In this document: positions 20,011 to 32,573 of the stretch, one piece after another | How the letters are laid out: each line of letters begins with the position of its first letter | Position numbering within the stretch: the first letter of the stretch is position 1 | Assembly: GCA_022592435.1 (NCBI GenBank) | Contig: JABYQS010000012.1 | Coordinates: 1 to 64,000, forward strand | DNA length: 64,000 nt | Direction of reading: 5' to 3' | From: Cerioporus squamosus | Lineage: Eukaryota; Basidiomycota; Agaricomycetes; Polyporales; Polyporaceae | Made by a program: the position numbers and the translations under genes | Notes under the pieces: generated by a model | What the model saw: the letters and a program-made list of their open reading frames with translations, nothing else | Database searches by the model: none | What the model was told of the DNA's origin: nothing

Positions 20011-20844
20011 TTTCTGTGGTGACGAGTGCGAAGCTTGTCAGATACACATTGCTCACTGTCTGTTGTTCGAAGCAGCCAGACTAGACGCGAGGGGTGGAGG
20101 CAAGCACGGTATGCACAGCTGGGGATGTTAGGAAGGGCACGAGCATGCGGTATGTGTCAGCTCTCTGCTGTCAAATGGCCTTCTGACTTACCTGGCAGCG
20201 CGCGCACATAGAGCATTAGATTCGCCTGAGACGGTACAGCGGGGCCGGGAACAGGAGAGGCTGGATGACGTGATTTCTGTGTTCGTCTCCCTGCCATAGT
20301 GCCAGATCCATCGTTGCGGCGCGGCATTTGCGTTTGAAACCGTGGGTGTTGCGGTGACGACTTGCGTGCACGTTCTGACGCGGTATGCAGAGCAGCTAAC
20401 AGGGCGAGAGATGCGCAGGACGCGGAGCAGACTGAGACTTGGGAGAAGCCAGGGCGGTGGTGGTGGCAGGAAGCAAGACGCGCCGAGCACTGGACCGCGT
20501 CAAGTCGGCGAAGTAGGCGCCCGTGCTCGTCTCGGCGCAGAGAGCGTTCTCGAGGGTCTTTGCAGAGAGCACGGACACGGCTTCTCTGAGAATAATGATG
20601 TGTTCCTGCTGCAGTCTACACTATGTACCTTATCGCAGGAATACAACCGTTTTCGACCGCCTCCGCGCGCAGACCCACCGAGAAGGCACACCATCTCGAG
20701 CAGAGCTCCATCTGCTCTATATGCCCCATATACTGCCCTTTCTGACGTTTTTATCCGTGGACTCTGCGACCCGCACACGACGATCTCTCTCCGGTGGCAG
20801 TGCCCCACGAGGCTACCAGCCGCCGCCTCAGGTACTCTTCCTGC

Positions 20845-22597
20845 GACCACGCCGACGTTGGCACGGGGTGGTCGAGGGAGGCTGTCGTCGCACAGTCCCG
20901 CGCGTCCAGGACGAAAGTCGCAGCAAGCATCTCTCCGCTCGTCCCGAGGTCCAGCTGCGACATCCCCAAGCGGTCGGCAAGCGTCCTGTACACGTTGAAG
21001 GATCCGTCGGTCCACCGCGAATCTCTCTTGCGGCCCCCGACCCACCTCCTGGGAACCGAGAACGAGCACGAGCAACGGCTCGCATGCGCTGGCCGTCACC
21101 AGTGCCCGCGCGAACCCGACATCCCGGGCGCAGAGCAAGAGGCGAAGATGGCCCGAAACCAGCTGCTGCTCGTCCCTGGCCGAATCACGGGAGACCGCGC
21201 GGAAGCTGAACGGAACCCGCACGGCGATGAGGGCCAGCTCCTGGACATGGGTCAGATACTCTGGGTTCCCCGCTTTCAGCGGCTTCGCGCGATATCCTGC
21301 CTGTACGAGTCAGAACCTGCACCCTACATGGCCGCAAATACACCAACAGCAACAGCCGCATACATCAGTCGGGACCGATCGACGCAGTCAATCCCAGTCA
21401 CTCACAGCGGACGGCCCAGATGCGCCATGTGATACGTCGACGCAGCCCCACTCAGCGTCCAGTATTCCTGCGAGTGGACCGGGAAGGGATCTGCGAGAAG
21501 ATCGAGTGACGTGGCGACAATGGGCCCCGAAGTGATACCACTGGAGCCGCTTTGCCCACTGGGAAGCGGAGCGAATTGCTGCAGCTTGCCCACCGCCGTC
21601 GAGAGGAACAGAGTGAAGATCGGCAGCTCGACAACGGTGCGAAGCGCGCGTCGCAGCTCTTCCTCGCGCTCCAGGTTAGTGAGCTCGTGGGCCTCGTCAA
21701 AGCGCAGGATGACGTATGGATCCTTGACCTCCTGCCTCCTGCCGATATCAGGATCAAGCACGTCCAGCAATGCCTTTGCGGTGTCGTAGACGGTCTCGAC
21801 GTGTTCGTCTGCACCTGCATCCTCTTTAGCAAACAAGAGCGAACTCACAGGCAACTCCCGTCGCTACCTGGATGTCTGCCCCAACGAGTTCGCATGTGTT
21901 TAAGACCTGGAGGATGTCAAATACCCCTGCGCGAACTCCGCTGTACGCACTGGCTCACCCGCCGAGCTTCCTTCTGCACGTTGTCGTAGAACCTCCACCA
22001 TGGTGTCCAAATTTCATACCCGCGTTCATCTCAGTCCTGAACAACCTGGCTATCTCAGCGACTCGAGCGGCACCTAGTTTGACCGTCAGGTATGAAGACA
22101 CAATCGGGGTCACCAACGAGGGTGGCGTCGACACGAGGCAATACCTCTTCCTGCAACACCTTGCGTGCGACCTGAAACGTCGCATACAAGAAGGCTTGTA
22201 CTTTCTTCCAGTACGCCTCCTGTGTGTCCCTCGAGCTCAACCACCAATCATGCGCCCCGCAGTCCGTCGAGGGGTATCCTGAACTGCGATCAGCACAGCA
22301 CCGTCAAGCGGCAGCGGGTCGATGCACCGTCTCTCCGCAGACCAAAGACGACCGGGAAGCAGAACACAGTCCTGGCGAGCTCGTCGACCGCGCGCGACTT
22401 GCCGGTGCCCGAAGACTGCGTGAACGCCGCACAGCGCGCGTACGGTCTCCGCGCGGCCGCCATGTTGCTGCGGATCGCGTCGTGCAGCAATTCTGCTGTG
22501 GGTCCTGCGTAGCTGCGCGCCCTCGGCCGCTGCGAAGTACGGTGAGCTTGCTTGCGATGCACAGCGGAAACAGCACCCGGACCCAGTTGTCTGTCAC
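20845..22597 (-). pseudogene. Truncated NTPase/REase gene, unit 2
   Basis: Keeps the Walker A block (SSGTGKSRAVDE, near 22,410), the DEAHEL block (near 21,690) and the ELPIFTLFLSTA segment. It also keeps the piece missing from unit 1 (EAYWKKVQAFLYATFQVA, near 22,190). The coding frame runs left to 20,845, where the REase half is cut off and replaced by spacer sequence that ends the frame about 30 codons later (at 20,751). The nuclease-like C-terminal core is therefore absent. Confidence 0.65.
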
Positions 22598-22685
22598 GAC
22601 AGAGCCATGAGGACCCTTCGAGACGGGCGGGCCTTTCGAGACAGTCGCGGGGGCTTGGAGTCAGCCCGGATGATGGCTGTATGCG

Positions 22686-23270
22686 TCATGTCAGTGACCG
22701 AGACGGACGGCCAGGAGGAACGGTCCATGTGCGATAATTCATGATCTCCACCATCTTGCCGCTCTCCGTCCGTTTCTGCACGCAGTCCATGAACTCTTCA
22801 TCTTGGAAGATTCTGTCCAAGAGCTTCTTGTCTTCACCGTCCACGATCACTCCATCTGTCTGTGTGTGGCGGAGGAGCAAGAAAGTCTGGACTAGGAACC
22901 TTGATCCCGTGCGACATTCCGTGAACATCATGAAAGGTTCCTGAGGCATGTTATCCACGTCCTCTTGTGTGTAGAGGGGGTCTACGATCTTTGCCTGGGA
23001 CTCGGCGTCAGCGGGGAAGAGGACTCGAAGGCGGTGGACCCTTGTCTCTTCGACGAAGCGATGGCAGCGGGTGTCGACCCACAGTCGACCTCGAGCAGAG
23101 GACGCCCGCCGCCCGTGTTTGGCGCTGTTTGTCGCGGCGCTGTCCCCGGGCGCCTGCGCACGCCAACGCGGCCAGCGACTACAGCGACGACTCGGACGCA
23201 CACGTCGACGGCCGCGACCCACACCACCTCGCCCTCCTCTCTCCTCACGCAAACACACAATGGGTGGCAC
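22686..23270 (-). CDS. Unrecognised reading frame, unit 2 copy
   Basis: Identical copy of the frame at 10959-11543, in the same place relative to the truncated NTPase sequence and the ERV14 fragment. Confidence 0.45.
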   Translation of the reverse strand: MPPIVCLREERGGRGGVGRGRRRVRPSRRCSRWPRWRAQAPGDSAATNSAKHGRRASSARGRLWVDTRCHRFVEETRVHRLRVLFPADAESQAKIVDPLYTQEDVDNMPQEPFMMFTECRTGSRFLVQTFLLLRHTQTDGVIVDGEDKKLLDRIFQDEEFMDCVQKRTESGKMVEIMNYRTWTVPPGRPSRSLT

Positions 23271-23471
23271 AGGTCCGTCTCCTCGCTCGCCCCGCTGACC
23301 CCCTGCTGACGTTGCCTCCCTCGTCCCCGCTGCTCGCCTCGACCGACGCAGGATGGCTCTTCCTCTTCTCGGTCCTCATGGCCGCAGGCCTTCTCTTCAC
23401 CATGGTCTTCTTCGTACGCCCCCTCCATCCTCGTCTCCTCTCACTTCCGTTCCCCCTCGAGTGCGACTACA
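23260..23471 (+). pseudogene. ERV14 5' fragment, unit 2
   Basis: Same truncated exons 1-2 and exon 3 stub as in unit 1, with no differences seen. Confidence 0.85.
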
Positions 23472-23499
23472 CTGTCGCGCGCGAATGCCTCCAGACAAC

Positions 23500-26400
23500 G
23501 GCCGTTCTGCAAATGCGCGCTCTCTTGCCGCCCTTGCGTCTTGCAGCCGTCGTCCCCGCCCGAAGACCTCCCGCAACGCCGACATTCCTCGCTCCGTCGC
23601 CTCCCCTCGCCCTTTCCACCCACGCGAAGCACGGCCAAAGACCCACCCCGAGCGAAAAGCCTCCGCATCGCTGGTCATCTGCCATTCGCATGCGCCCCCT
23701 CCGCTATCTGCGCACCTGCACGGCCCTCATCTCGAACGCGCATGTCTCTCCTGCGCCTGCTACCCCGCTGAACATCTCCGTCACCATGCTGGGAGTACTG
23801 TCGTCGTAAGGTGAACAGGTGCGCTCTTGCCCTTTGCACCCCGCGTCCGGAGGCACACAAATACGTAAGTAACCGCGCCCCAAACGAAGAACTCGGACAC
23901 GCATCAGGGGATCCTGACCGCCTACAAACACGCGTGTACCCACCCGCCTTCGTGCCTGGCTCCCGAGACGCATGCGTGCTCGCCCCCGACTCTCGCATAT
24001 TGACCTGTATGCCAGACGGACGTCGCCCCTACGCTGCACTGTGCACTTGAGCCGATGCGCTCGCCGTCACGTGCATAGGTGAGTCCACTGCCGCATTCCG
24101 TCCAAGCGCCACTAAACGCGACGTCTCTGCACACTGCCCGACAGCCACATGTCACCAGCGACGCGTCCGCCCACGACAGCTGGCGCAACTGAACAGCATG
24201 TTACGCCGCCCGCGAACACCCGGCCCGCGCTGAGCTGTCTGGTATGTTAGAAACAGGACGTACATGTAGGACTGCCATGTACAATTCACCGAATAGATCT
24301 ATTGAACCCCCAAGGTGTGTGAGAGTGCGTTCTGCATGGAGCACGCTCGAGACGGCATAGACTGCCCGGAAGCGCAGGTGAGCACGAAGCCCGAAGGCTC
24401 ACTTGTCACTTGAAGGACGCACCGTGTACTCGCAGTCATGCTAAGTACTGCCAGACCCACCCACAGTCCGCCCGAGCACGGTGTCGTGTCGGAGTTCTGC
24501 AGATCAGACGGTCAAGATTCCTTCCGGGATGGTACCACAAGCCGGACACTAACCTGCTTCAACAGGCCGATGTCCACCGTGTCTGCGGCAGGACGCTCTC
24601 TTGTGTAGCGCGACATTAGTCGCAGGCATCAATCACGCACAGCATCAAGGCCACTCACCTGGAGATCGTCGCAGCGCGGTACAGGCGTGGGTCAATATCA
24701 AGATGCGCATCGAGGACAGTCGTTCAGCACATCAATACCTGGGTGGCGTTGAGGATATGCTCATCAGGTCAGTCCGCAGATTCTTCCGGTGCAGCCGGCA
24801 CAGTACTGACCTGCTCTTGTCCAGGTCATCGTCGTCGCTCACAAGGTCGGTGCCCTGCAGTGCCGTGGGTGACGGAGCGCTGTCGCCTGCAGGTCTTGAC
24901 TCAAGCGAGTTCCAAGGACCGAGACTGAACTGGCAACGTGAGTGCGCAATCCCACTTCACGCTCTCGAGACGATACTCACTCGTGCAGGTCGGCCATCGA
25001 CTGCGCGCGCGGATAGCATCGTTGCGATCGTCTTTGTGTCCGGTGGCCAACCAGGTACACTGCTCCACGCCGTCTCAACGACTCCCCAGTCGAGTGCGTT
25101 CTGCGGTTCTTGTGCGACGGGCCTGGGTCTCGACGTTGTGACTTGAAGACAAGGCTTAGAGTGCCGATGAGAAGGTGAGTTTGTCGTCAGCTCTAGTATG
25201 TATCAAGAGGACTTACGGGTACTCCCTGGTACTGCGGCAGATACGCGACTGGTGCGCCAGAATCTTGAAGCCGCAGCATGTCGTTCCGAGCTCCTTAGCG
25301 TCCGGTCTCACGGCGGTGGGACGGGCATTCCCGGCGTGCGAGTCTAATGAGGCCCTGCGAGGTGCGTCACGGCTCGGGTGGCAGGAGGGGCGAGAGACTC
25401 ACCGAACACGTTGCTTTCCAGGTCGCCATATCTTCCGGACTCGGACCTCCGTTGCTCGCCCAGGTGCCTCAATGTCACACGAGACTGCTGAGTCTTCCGG
25501 GCTCGGATGTTGACGGCGAGTTGCCACTGCGCGTGTGCAGGTCGCGCACCTCCAGTACTGATCTCGATCGTCTGGCAGATACCGTGCGTTGAGAGTCGGA
25601 CTAGGCGGATGCCGTGCTTAGCCTGCCTGTGCCGACGGCCACGCCGAGGTGAAGGAAACTACACAATCGCGTCTGACGTGAGTACTGCAGGCCCGCCTGG
25701 AGACTGAACACTCACTGCCCAGGTGTTCATCGAGTGCCGGACGATTGTTCTCGGTACGTGGATGGATGGCGACCGACGCCGGCTTGGACAAGTACCGTGT
25801 GGCGACGGTCTTAGCTGCAATACGCAGCACTGCTGAGCAAGTCGAGCGACAGAGCAAAGGGGACTATAAAGTACGGCTGTCGTCAGTGATGTATCCGGCG
25901 CGCCCGGACGAACCACACTGAGTCCTGACAAGCACATCCTCGACGTTGTCTAGGTGTCCGAGTTGACTTGGCTCGTGGCGTGCCGAACGACTATCCTCAT
26001 ACGCGTCTGGCCCGTGGCCGACGCCGGCTTGAACGATGCGAGTACTGCACGGAGACGACTTCTATGGTGAGTGGCCTTGATGCCGTTCGTAATCGATGCC
26101 TGTGACTGACGTTGTCTGTAAGATGTCCAGCGCGTGAGAGCGTCCGGTCGCAAACGCAGTGTACACCCGCCGCTCGTAGCCTAAGCATGTCAGAGCCCGG
26201 CATGCAGTATCTTCCCGGGAGGATTCTTGACCGTCTGATTTTGCTTTTCAAGCCAAGACGAAGGGAGCTGCAAGGTACGACTGTCGTCAGTAACGTACAC
26301 ACACCTGGACGAACCACACACACTCCAAGCTCGGCACGGACACGGCAGACGGACACGAAATGCAAAAGCTCCGGCTCTCAACAGATCATGCTGCATCTGC

Positions 26401-29400
26401 GTGGCCCGTGACTTCGTCGAGTACGTGAGAAGACGTACCATCTTTCGGTGCCCTCAAGCTCCGAGGCCGCGGTGGAGGACGACACGAGGCTCGGACAGTA
26501 AGCATTGCTCACACAGTGCGAGTAAGTCACACAGGCCTCTACCTCAAAGGCTCTGTCCTCGAAGTTCCTGACTTGACTTGACGACTCGGACAAGATCGGC
26601 GACGGCAGAACCGGCAAGCACTCATGACGGTAAGCAGCAGATCCCACAAGGGGAAGCCAGTGCGGGAGCGGGTGAGTAGGAGGCAAAGGTGAGAAGGAAG
26701 ACTCACCCTTCAAGTCGGCATTGGCCGCGGGTCTGGACTGCCTCGCTTGTCTCCCCCGGTACGTCAGCTGTTTGAACCGTTGCCGTCGCTCGATCTAACC
26801 ACAGACGATCTTACGCACAGGGAGTTGTCGCATCGTGCGCCGCCAGTCGCGAGTCTTGCACGGTGCCAAGTGAGCCATGAGTGATCCCTGTGCATCGCGG
26901 CAGGAGTGCACGACGTACCTCGAAAGGCAGCAAGGCTCGGAACACGCACGTTCATCCACCTCATCCTCGACGATCTGCGAATGCCGCAGAAGCCTGGACC
27001 GGTATGGTTTCGCCGTCTTGTCTCAAAGCGAGGATCTTGTGAAGGCGACTTTGCTGTCAATGCCGACAAAAGCGAGCGTCCTGGGACCGGCAAGTCGAAG
27101 AGCGATGTGAGTATGCTGCCGGCGCATTAGACACTGCAGATGGCTGACCCTTGTCCTGCTATCCACTCATAGTCGCTTTGCAGCTGCGGATTGCGGGTCG
27201 GCCGGTCGGATATGTCTCAATGCACGTAGCAGAGCACGTGAGGCAGATCCTGGCTTACGGTCTTCAAGCTCGTTCCATAAGTAACGCTGCCGCAGACACC
27301 GTGACGTCGATCAGCAAAGGGGCGCGGATATCACGCACGCGACGGCGACTTGCTGTCCTCTGTCGACTTGGCACCGGAAGACGCGCACCCGAGAGGCGGA
27401 GAGCCTGCGAGACAGAGCAATGTAAGCTGGTCGCTCCATTGGCACGGCACCATGTTGACGTACCGCCGCCTAGTATTCTCATCGCATTGTCGGCCGCGGC
27501 CTCTCAATGCCGGCTCGCGGTGCTTGATCGCACAAGTCCGGGTCAGCCGCACCGTACCTTCGCGATGACAAGGTCAGTGAACTGCTGTCCAGAGATGCAC
27601 GGTCAAGACGTACCGATGAGCCTGTCGGGTCACCGGAGCCGCGACGGGTCACTGAACCTCAGGAGGCCGGCGTGCAGAGAACACTGGATGGGACAGAAGT
27701 ATCAGTCTGACGTAGTGCGAGTGCAAACAGCGGCGAATGCTTACCTCTCATCCGACTTGAGCATGGCAGTGGAGGGCCTCGACGCGGCTGTTTGAAAACC
27801 TGCAAAGTCCGACTGGTGAGTACTCGTTAGAGCAGCGTCGCGAGAGGTCTGTACTCACGTTCTAGATCTCAGGTATATGTACAATCGAGACTCCGTCCTA
27901 GTACAGCTCAGTCCCTGTTGTGTATAGACTATAGTATTGTCAATATACTTTCAGACTTCAGTAGCCTGCGCGGCGAGAGTGCGAACTTACCGGACCATCC
28001 GGGCATCCCGTGCGACCCACAGAGTGTGCCCGGCGATCAGAACAAACTTATGGCAGCCGCGAGCGCGTCAGCGGGGTGGTCAGGCACTCAAGGACATGCC
28101 TAGAGGACATACCATGCGTCAGAAACAGGAAACATGGTGTCGGATCTGTGGCGTGGAGGAGGAGATTCACCGCGCTCGAGGGCCCGGCGATCAGAGCAGA
28201 CCTGCGGTATAGAGACAGTCAGCGTAGCGATCAGGGACCTAAGTGCGGAAGACAAACGGTGCGTTGCAGGCCGGCGAGCATGGTATCGAAGACAGAGAGA
28301 AGAAGAGCCTCGTTGAGGACGAGAGGGACGACGAGCTCCACGTTGGCGCCAGGAGGATGGAGAGGGAGGTTGGGGGATACTGGTCGAGAGGAAGAGGATG
28401 AGTGTCGAAGAGGAGAGAACAGCGCGGTACTTATACGCACCTGGGAGCTTCCGAGCCAGAACAACACAAACAAAGTTGCGCTCAAATCTTCACAAACACA
28501 GGGAACTCGGAGAGCCAAGCCCGAGGTGGGTCTCTGGTAGCGAACCAACCAGCGAGCAACAGCATGGAACGGAGCAGGGTGCGAGCTAGCGGGTATGGAC
28601 GAGCGGCGGACTCGCACTTCCAGGGTTTGGAGTGCGTTTCACGACTCGCAACAGATCGGGCGCCGCTCGCCTAGCCGGGCGCCTTGTGTCGCATCAACTG
28701 GGGATGCTCCAATTTGCGGCGAGACCTTGGGAAGTCTGGGCGAGCGGATAGACCGGGAAAGCATACTGGAGCTGTTTCTTAGTGTTCTCGCTTTCTCCGC
28801 ACGCAAGATAGCAGAGAAAAGCTCACATACCTTCTTACTGTGTACTATTGTAGCGCTTTTTTGAGTGAGCTTCGACCCTTGGCTTGCCAGGTGCGAACTT
28901 AATTCTCTTCAAAGGAGCTGGCTCGACTTATCGACGGAATGCGCCGAGTTGAGCGCAGTTGATTACTATATTTGAAGTATCCAGGTCAGAACCATGCTCT
29001 AAGGCTCTCTTGAGTAGATGTACTCACCGCTTAAGCTTTTCTGCTTGACTGCGGTTGAGTATGCGGCGCGGACAGAAGGCGAGAGGCAGCGGGCGGCAGC
29101 GCAGATCCAGATCTGCGCAAGGTGTAGTGGTAGAAGCGCTGGGCAACGCGCGGCGTCCGGACTTGCTCCGCATACGCCGTCTCCATTCTCCACCCATCAG
29201 CAGACCTCAAAAAGGAGAGTAGCCTCTTCCTAAACTCTGTATGCTTGCGCTGTACTATGCCTAACACCACAATACCATACACACATTATTCTTGAACATG
29301 ACGGACTCAGCAGGAGTTGCATGCCGCGTAGTGGCGTGAAGGAGCACCCTTCACTCGGAACAAAGTCCAGCAGCAAGTGCAGACACTGCAGCCCACGTCT

Positions 29401-32400
29401 TACACTCGTACTGCACGAATAATGTGCCTCCCACGGCCCCGGTCCCGCAGTCCTTCTAGACAGCCTTCCGAGTCTGCAGACTCAGGTACCATCTTCTGCT
29501 CACTTTTTCACCGTTCAGCCTGACAGATGTTCGCAGGAATATCTCATGCTGAAGCTGTTAGGTGGATGCGAGCGAAAATTCGCAGAATGGTTCTGAAGCG
29601 ACTCCGTAAGCTCTGCTCTTCTCAGCCCCGGACTGCGGCTCACATTTGCCTTGAATAGGGCTCATAACAAAGGATGAGCGAGCTATCATGAGCTGGAACT
29701 CTTTCGACCGACGAGTCACGCAGAAGTATGGCGTACTCATCGAGGGCTGGCCGCTCGAGCTCATCCCCTTCAAAGATCTTAGCAAGTCGACATCGTCGCT
29801 TCCCATCCTCGAGATGCTGTGGCTTCGGTGGAAGATTGGCCAGACGTTCTTCCGGAAGGCGACCCTGGAGGAGATGAGCGCATTAGAAGCTCTTGGCGTG
29901 TTCGCAAAGCCAAAGCGACGGCGACGGTCGGACTTCTGCGTCGTGAGAGGTCAGCACCGGAATCCCGAGACCCGATCAAAGCGGGTGAAGCACAAGACGA
30001 TCAAGTGTCCTGCTACTGTGCCAGACGGTGCAGACGACTAGTTCTAGCCTACACAATGGTTATAGATGTCTTATCCCTCTCGTGGATGGCAGGTTCTATT
30101 ATTGTGGGCATGATCATGAGCATTAGACCTGTAGGACTTGAGAAGATGATTGTGTGTAAGCGAGGGTTATGAACCCTCGGCAAGCCAGTCCAGACTGCCT
30201 CTGGGTCCTGACGCTTCGCTTGAGTGAGATTAGCCTTTGCATAGTCTGTTGTTGGTTCTGGAATCATTTTGTGCACAGCCTACTACAGTCCGACTTTCCG
30301 GACGAGCATTTGAAGCGCAGGATAAACAAAACATGGTTCGATCTGTACTGTATGTATCTACGATATGACCGAGTCCGCGGGACCATGGTTCCGTGACTAC
30401 CCTCCCGAGATTGAACCTTCGCGGCCCATTTTGCAGCGCCGTTGGGGTTCCTCCGCCTGCGATCACACCGCAAATTGTATCCCCAGCCACTTCCCCCATG
30501 TCTGCACTCCCCAACCTCCTTGCCGGTGGCCTCTCCTCACTCTCCTCCGGCTCGATTCTTACCGCAGCGCGCAGTTCAGCATGCTATCCCTGCTGAACGA
30601 CACCCACCTTGGACCCACACTCCTGACTTTCTGCATCTTCGCCCGATGCTGTGCAGATCTTCACCTGGTGCATCATCAAGCGGAGCAGAGTCGTCCGTTG
30701 CTCGTCAGCACTCGACATCCCCGGGAGCATTCCCGGAGTCTGGCCTTGAAACTGCAGGTATGTACCAGCATCATACTGCTGCAACCCACCATGTTCAGCA
30801 CTCTCATGTTCTTCCCAGCCCGCAGCAACGAGAGGCCACCTTTGCGGAGGCCTGCTGCTGCGGTTCGCAACATTTGGGATCTGCGTTGCCCGGTACAAGG
30901 CGGTATTATGCACGCACTTTGTCAGCACTCGATCGTCTATCCCGTACGTCACTAACACGATGTGGCAATGCAGCTGGGTACGTACCAGTTGATCTGAGCT
31001 GCACAGTACATGCTGACGTGGTCTGGGTGTCAGCCATCGCCTCCTCGAGAGCGGACAGCAAGTGAGAGAGCGGGGGGATGATAGGAGAATGCCGAGGAAT
31101 GTGAGTATGTGTTTCCCCTTGTCTGCTCATGAGACCGTGTCGCGATCCGAAACAGGGGTTATGTCCAGACGGAGTGCAAGAGGGCTGTCGTTTTTATGCG
31201 CAGCCTTGGACCATGCTTGCATAAGTATTGTCAGCACTGGACGGCCTTCCAAACGCTGTCTGGGTACATACCATCTCACCAAAGTCGCGTACTCGACACT
31301 GACGTTGTATTCCTTCTAGACATCGTCTCGGGATGCCTGGCTGATGCTGAGAGAGAGCACGTCACATCGGGTGAAGTCCCGAGATGACCAGGTACGCTGT
31401 ACTCTCTCAGGGTTCCGCGACGCACTGCTGACCACGTATACATGTAGAGGGAATGCGAGAGGCCGGCGGACATGTCGCGCTGTAGGGAGAGGAGGTACGC
31501 AGCTATCATGAGTCCCCGAGGTGGGTGAACATGGGGGGAACGACGAGGTACGTGCCTGCAGAGCTCTGGCGACGAAGGGGCTGCTACGTGCTGGCAGAAC
31601 GTGAACAAGGTACATACCTGCATGAAGGCCTGTCTTTGCCCAATGCAGATGGCACCGGGGAGCTGTTGCGGCATCGTCCAGATGTCTGATGTAGTGCAGG
31701 CAGGAAGTTGCGGCGCGCCTGCTTAGCTGCGGGGTGTCATTTCTGTGGTGACGAGTGCGAAGCTTGTCAGATACACATTGCTCACTGTCTGTTGTTCGAA
31801 GCAGCCAGACTAGACGCGAGGGGTGGAGGCAAGCACGGTATGCACAGCTGGGGATGTTAGGAAGGGCACGAGCATGCGGTATGTGTCAGCTCTCTGCTGT
31901 CAAATGGCCTTCTGACTTACCTGGCAGCGCGCGCACATAGAGCATTAGATTCGCCTGAGACGGTACAGCGGGGCCGGGAACAGGAGAGGCTGGATGACGT
32001 GATTTCTGTGTTCGTCTCCCTGCCATAGTGCCAGATCCATCGTTGCGGCGCGGCATTTGCGTTTGAAACCGTGGGTGTTGCGGTGACGACTTGCGTGCAC
32101 GTTCTGACGCGGTATGCAGAGCAGCTAACAGGGCGAGAGATGCGCAGGACGCGGAGCAGACTGAGACTTGGGAGAAGCCAGGGCGGTGGTGGTGGCAGGA
32201 AGCAAGACGCGCCGAGCACTGGACCGCGTCAAGTCGGCGAAGTAGGCGCCCGTGCTCGTCTCGGCGCAGAGAGCGTTCTCGAGGGTCTTTGCAGAGAGCA
32301 CGGACACGGCTTCTCTGAGAATAATGATGTGTTCCTGCTGCAGTCTACACTATGTACCTTATCGCAGGAATACAACCGTTTTCGACCGCCTCCGCGCGCA

Positions 32401-32573
32401 GACCCACCGAGAAGGCACACCATCTCGAGCAGAGCTCCATCTGCTCTATATGCCCCATATACTGCCCTTTCTGACGTTTTTATCCGTGGACTCTGCGACC
32501 CGCACACGACGATCTCTCTCCGGTGGCAGTGCCCCACGAGGCTACCAGCCGCCGCCTCAGGTACTCTTCCTGC
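23500..32573. other. Spacer of unit 2, same content as unit 1
   Basis: Repeats the content of 11,770-20,844: the remnants are at about 24,077-27,867 and 30,388-31,740 and the inverted paralogous segments at about 24,503-24,824 and 25,864-26,239. No further gene. Confidence 0.6.
29688..30041 (+). CDS. GWP-type domain fragment, unit 2
   Basis: 117-codon version of the same fragment. The extra A keeps a basic tail (KPKRRRRSDFCVVRG, then SKRVKHKTIK) open after the domain. No upstream exons are recognised, and the full-length relatives I have in mind are several hundred residues long, so this is a partial gene. Confidence 0.4.
   Translation: MSWNSFDRRVTQKYGVLIEGWPLELIPFKDLSKSTSSLPILEMLWLRWKIGQTFFRKATLEEMSALEALGVFAKPKRRRRSDFCVVRGQHRNPETRSKRVKHKTIKCPATVPDGADD

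Larger units (their letters stand above)
9156..20844. repeat. 11.7-kb tandem array, unit 1
   Basis: First of three full tandem units. Homology with unit 2 starts at GACCACGCCGACGTTGG (9156 and 20845; spacing 11,689). The left 1.3 kb (9156-10482) differs from the other units by several SNPs, a 21-nt insertion near 10,150 and an indel near 10,470. From about 10,483 to the end it matches unit 2 wherever I compared, apart from single-base indels at 18,18x (A) and 19,46x (T). It contains NTPase gene sequence, an ERV14 5' fragment and the gene-poor spacer. Confidence 0.95.
20845..32573. repeat. 11.7-kb tandem array, unit 2
   Basis: Second unit, spaced 11,729 from the third. Its left 1.3 kb carries the same variants as units 3 and 4, while its right part (ERV14 fragment and spacer) matches unit 1. 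It is the cleanest representative of the unit, with no local indel cluster. Confidence 0.95.

Noticed and set aside
9156..20844. Helitron tandem insertion as the origin of the units
   Set aside because: Gene-fragment content fits, but no Helitron 5' TC / 3' CTRR ends with a hairpin are visible at the unit boundary and no Rep/helicase coding is seen. The hybrid-unit pattern is explained by unequal crossing-over.
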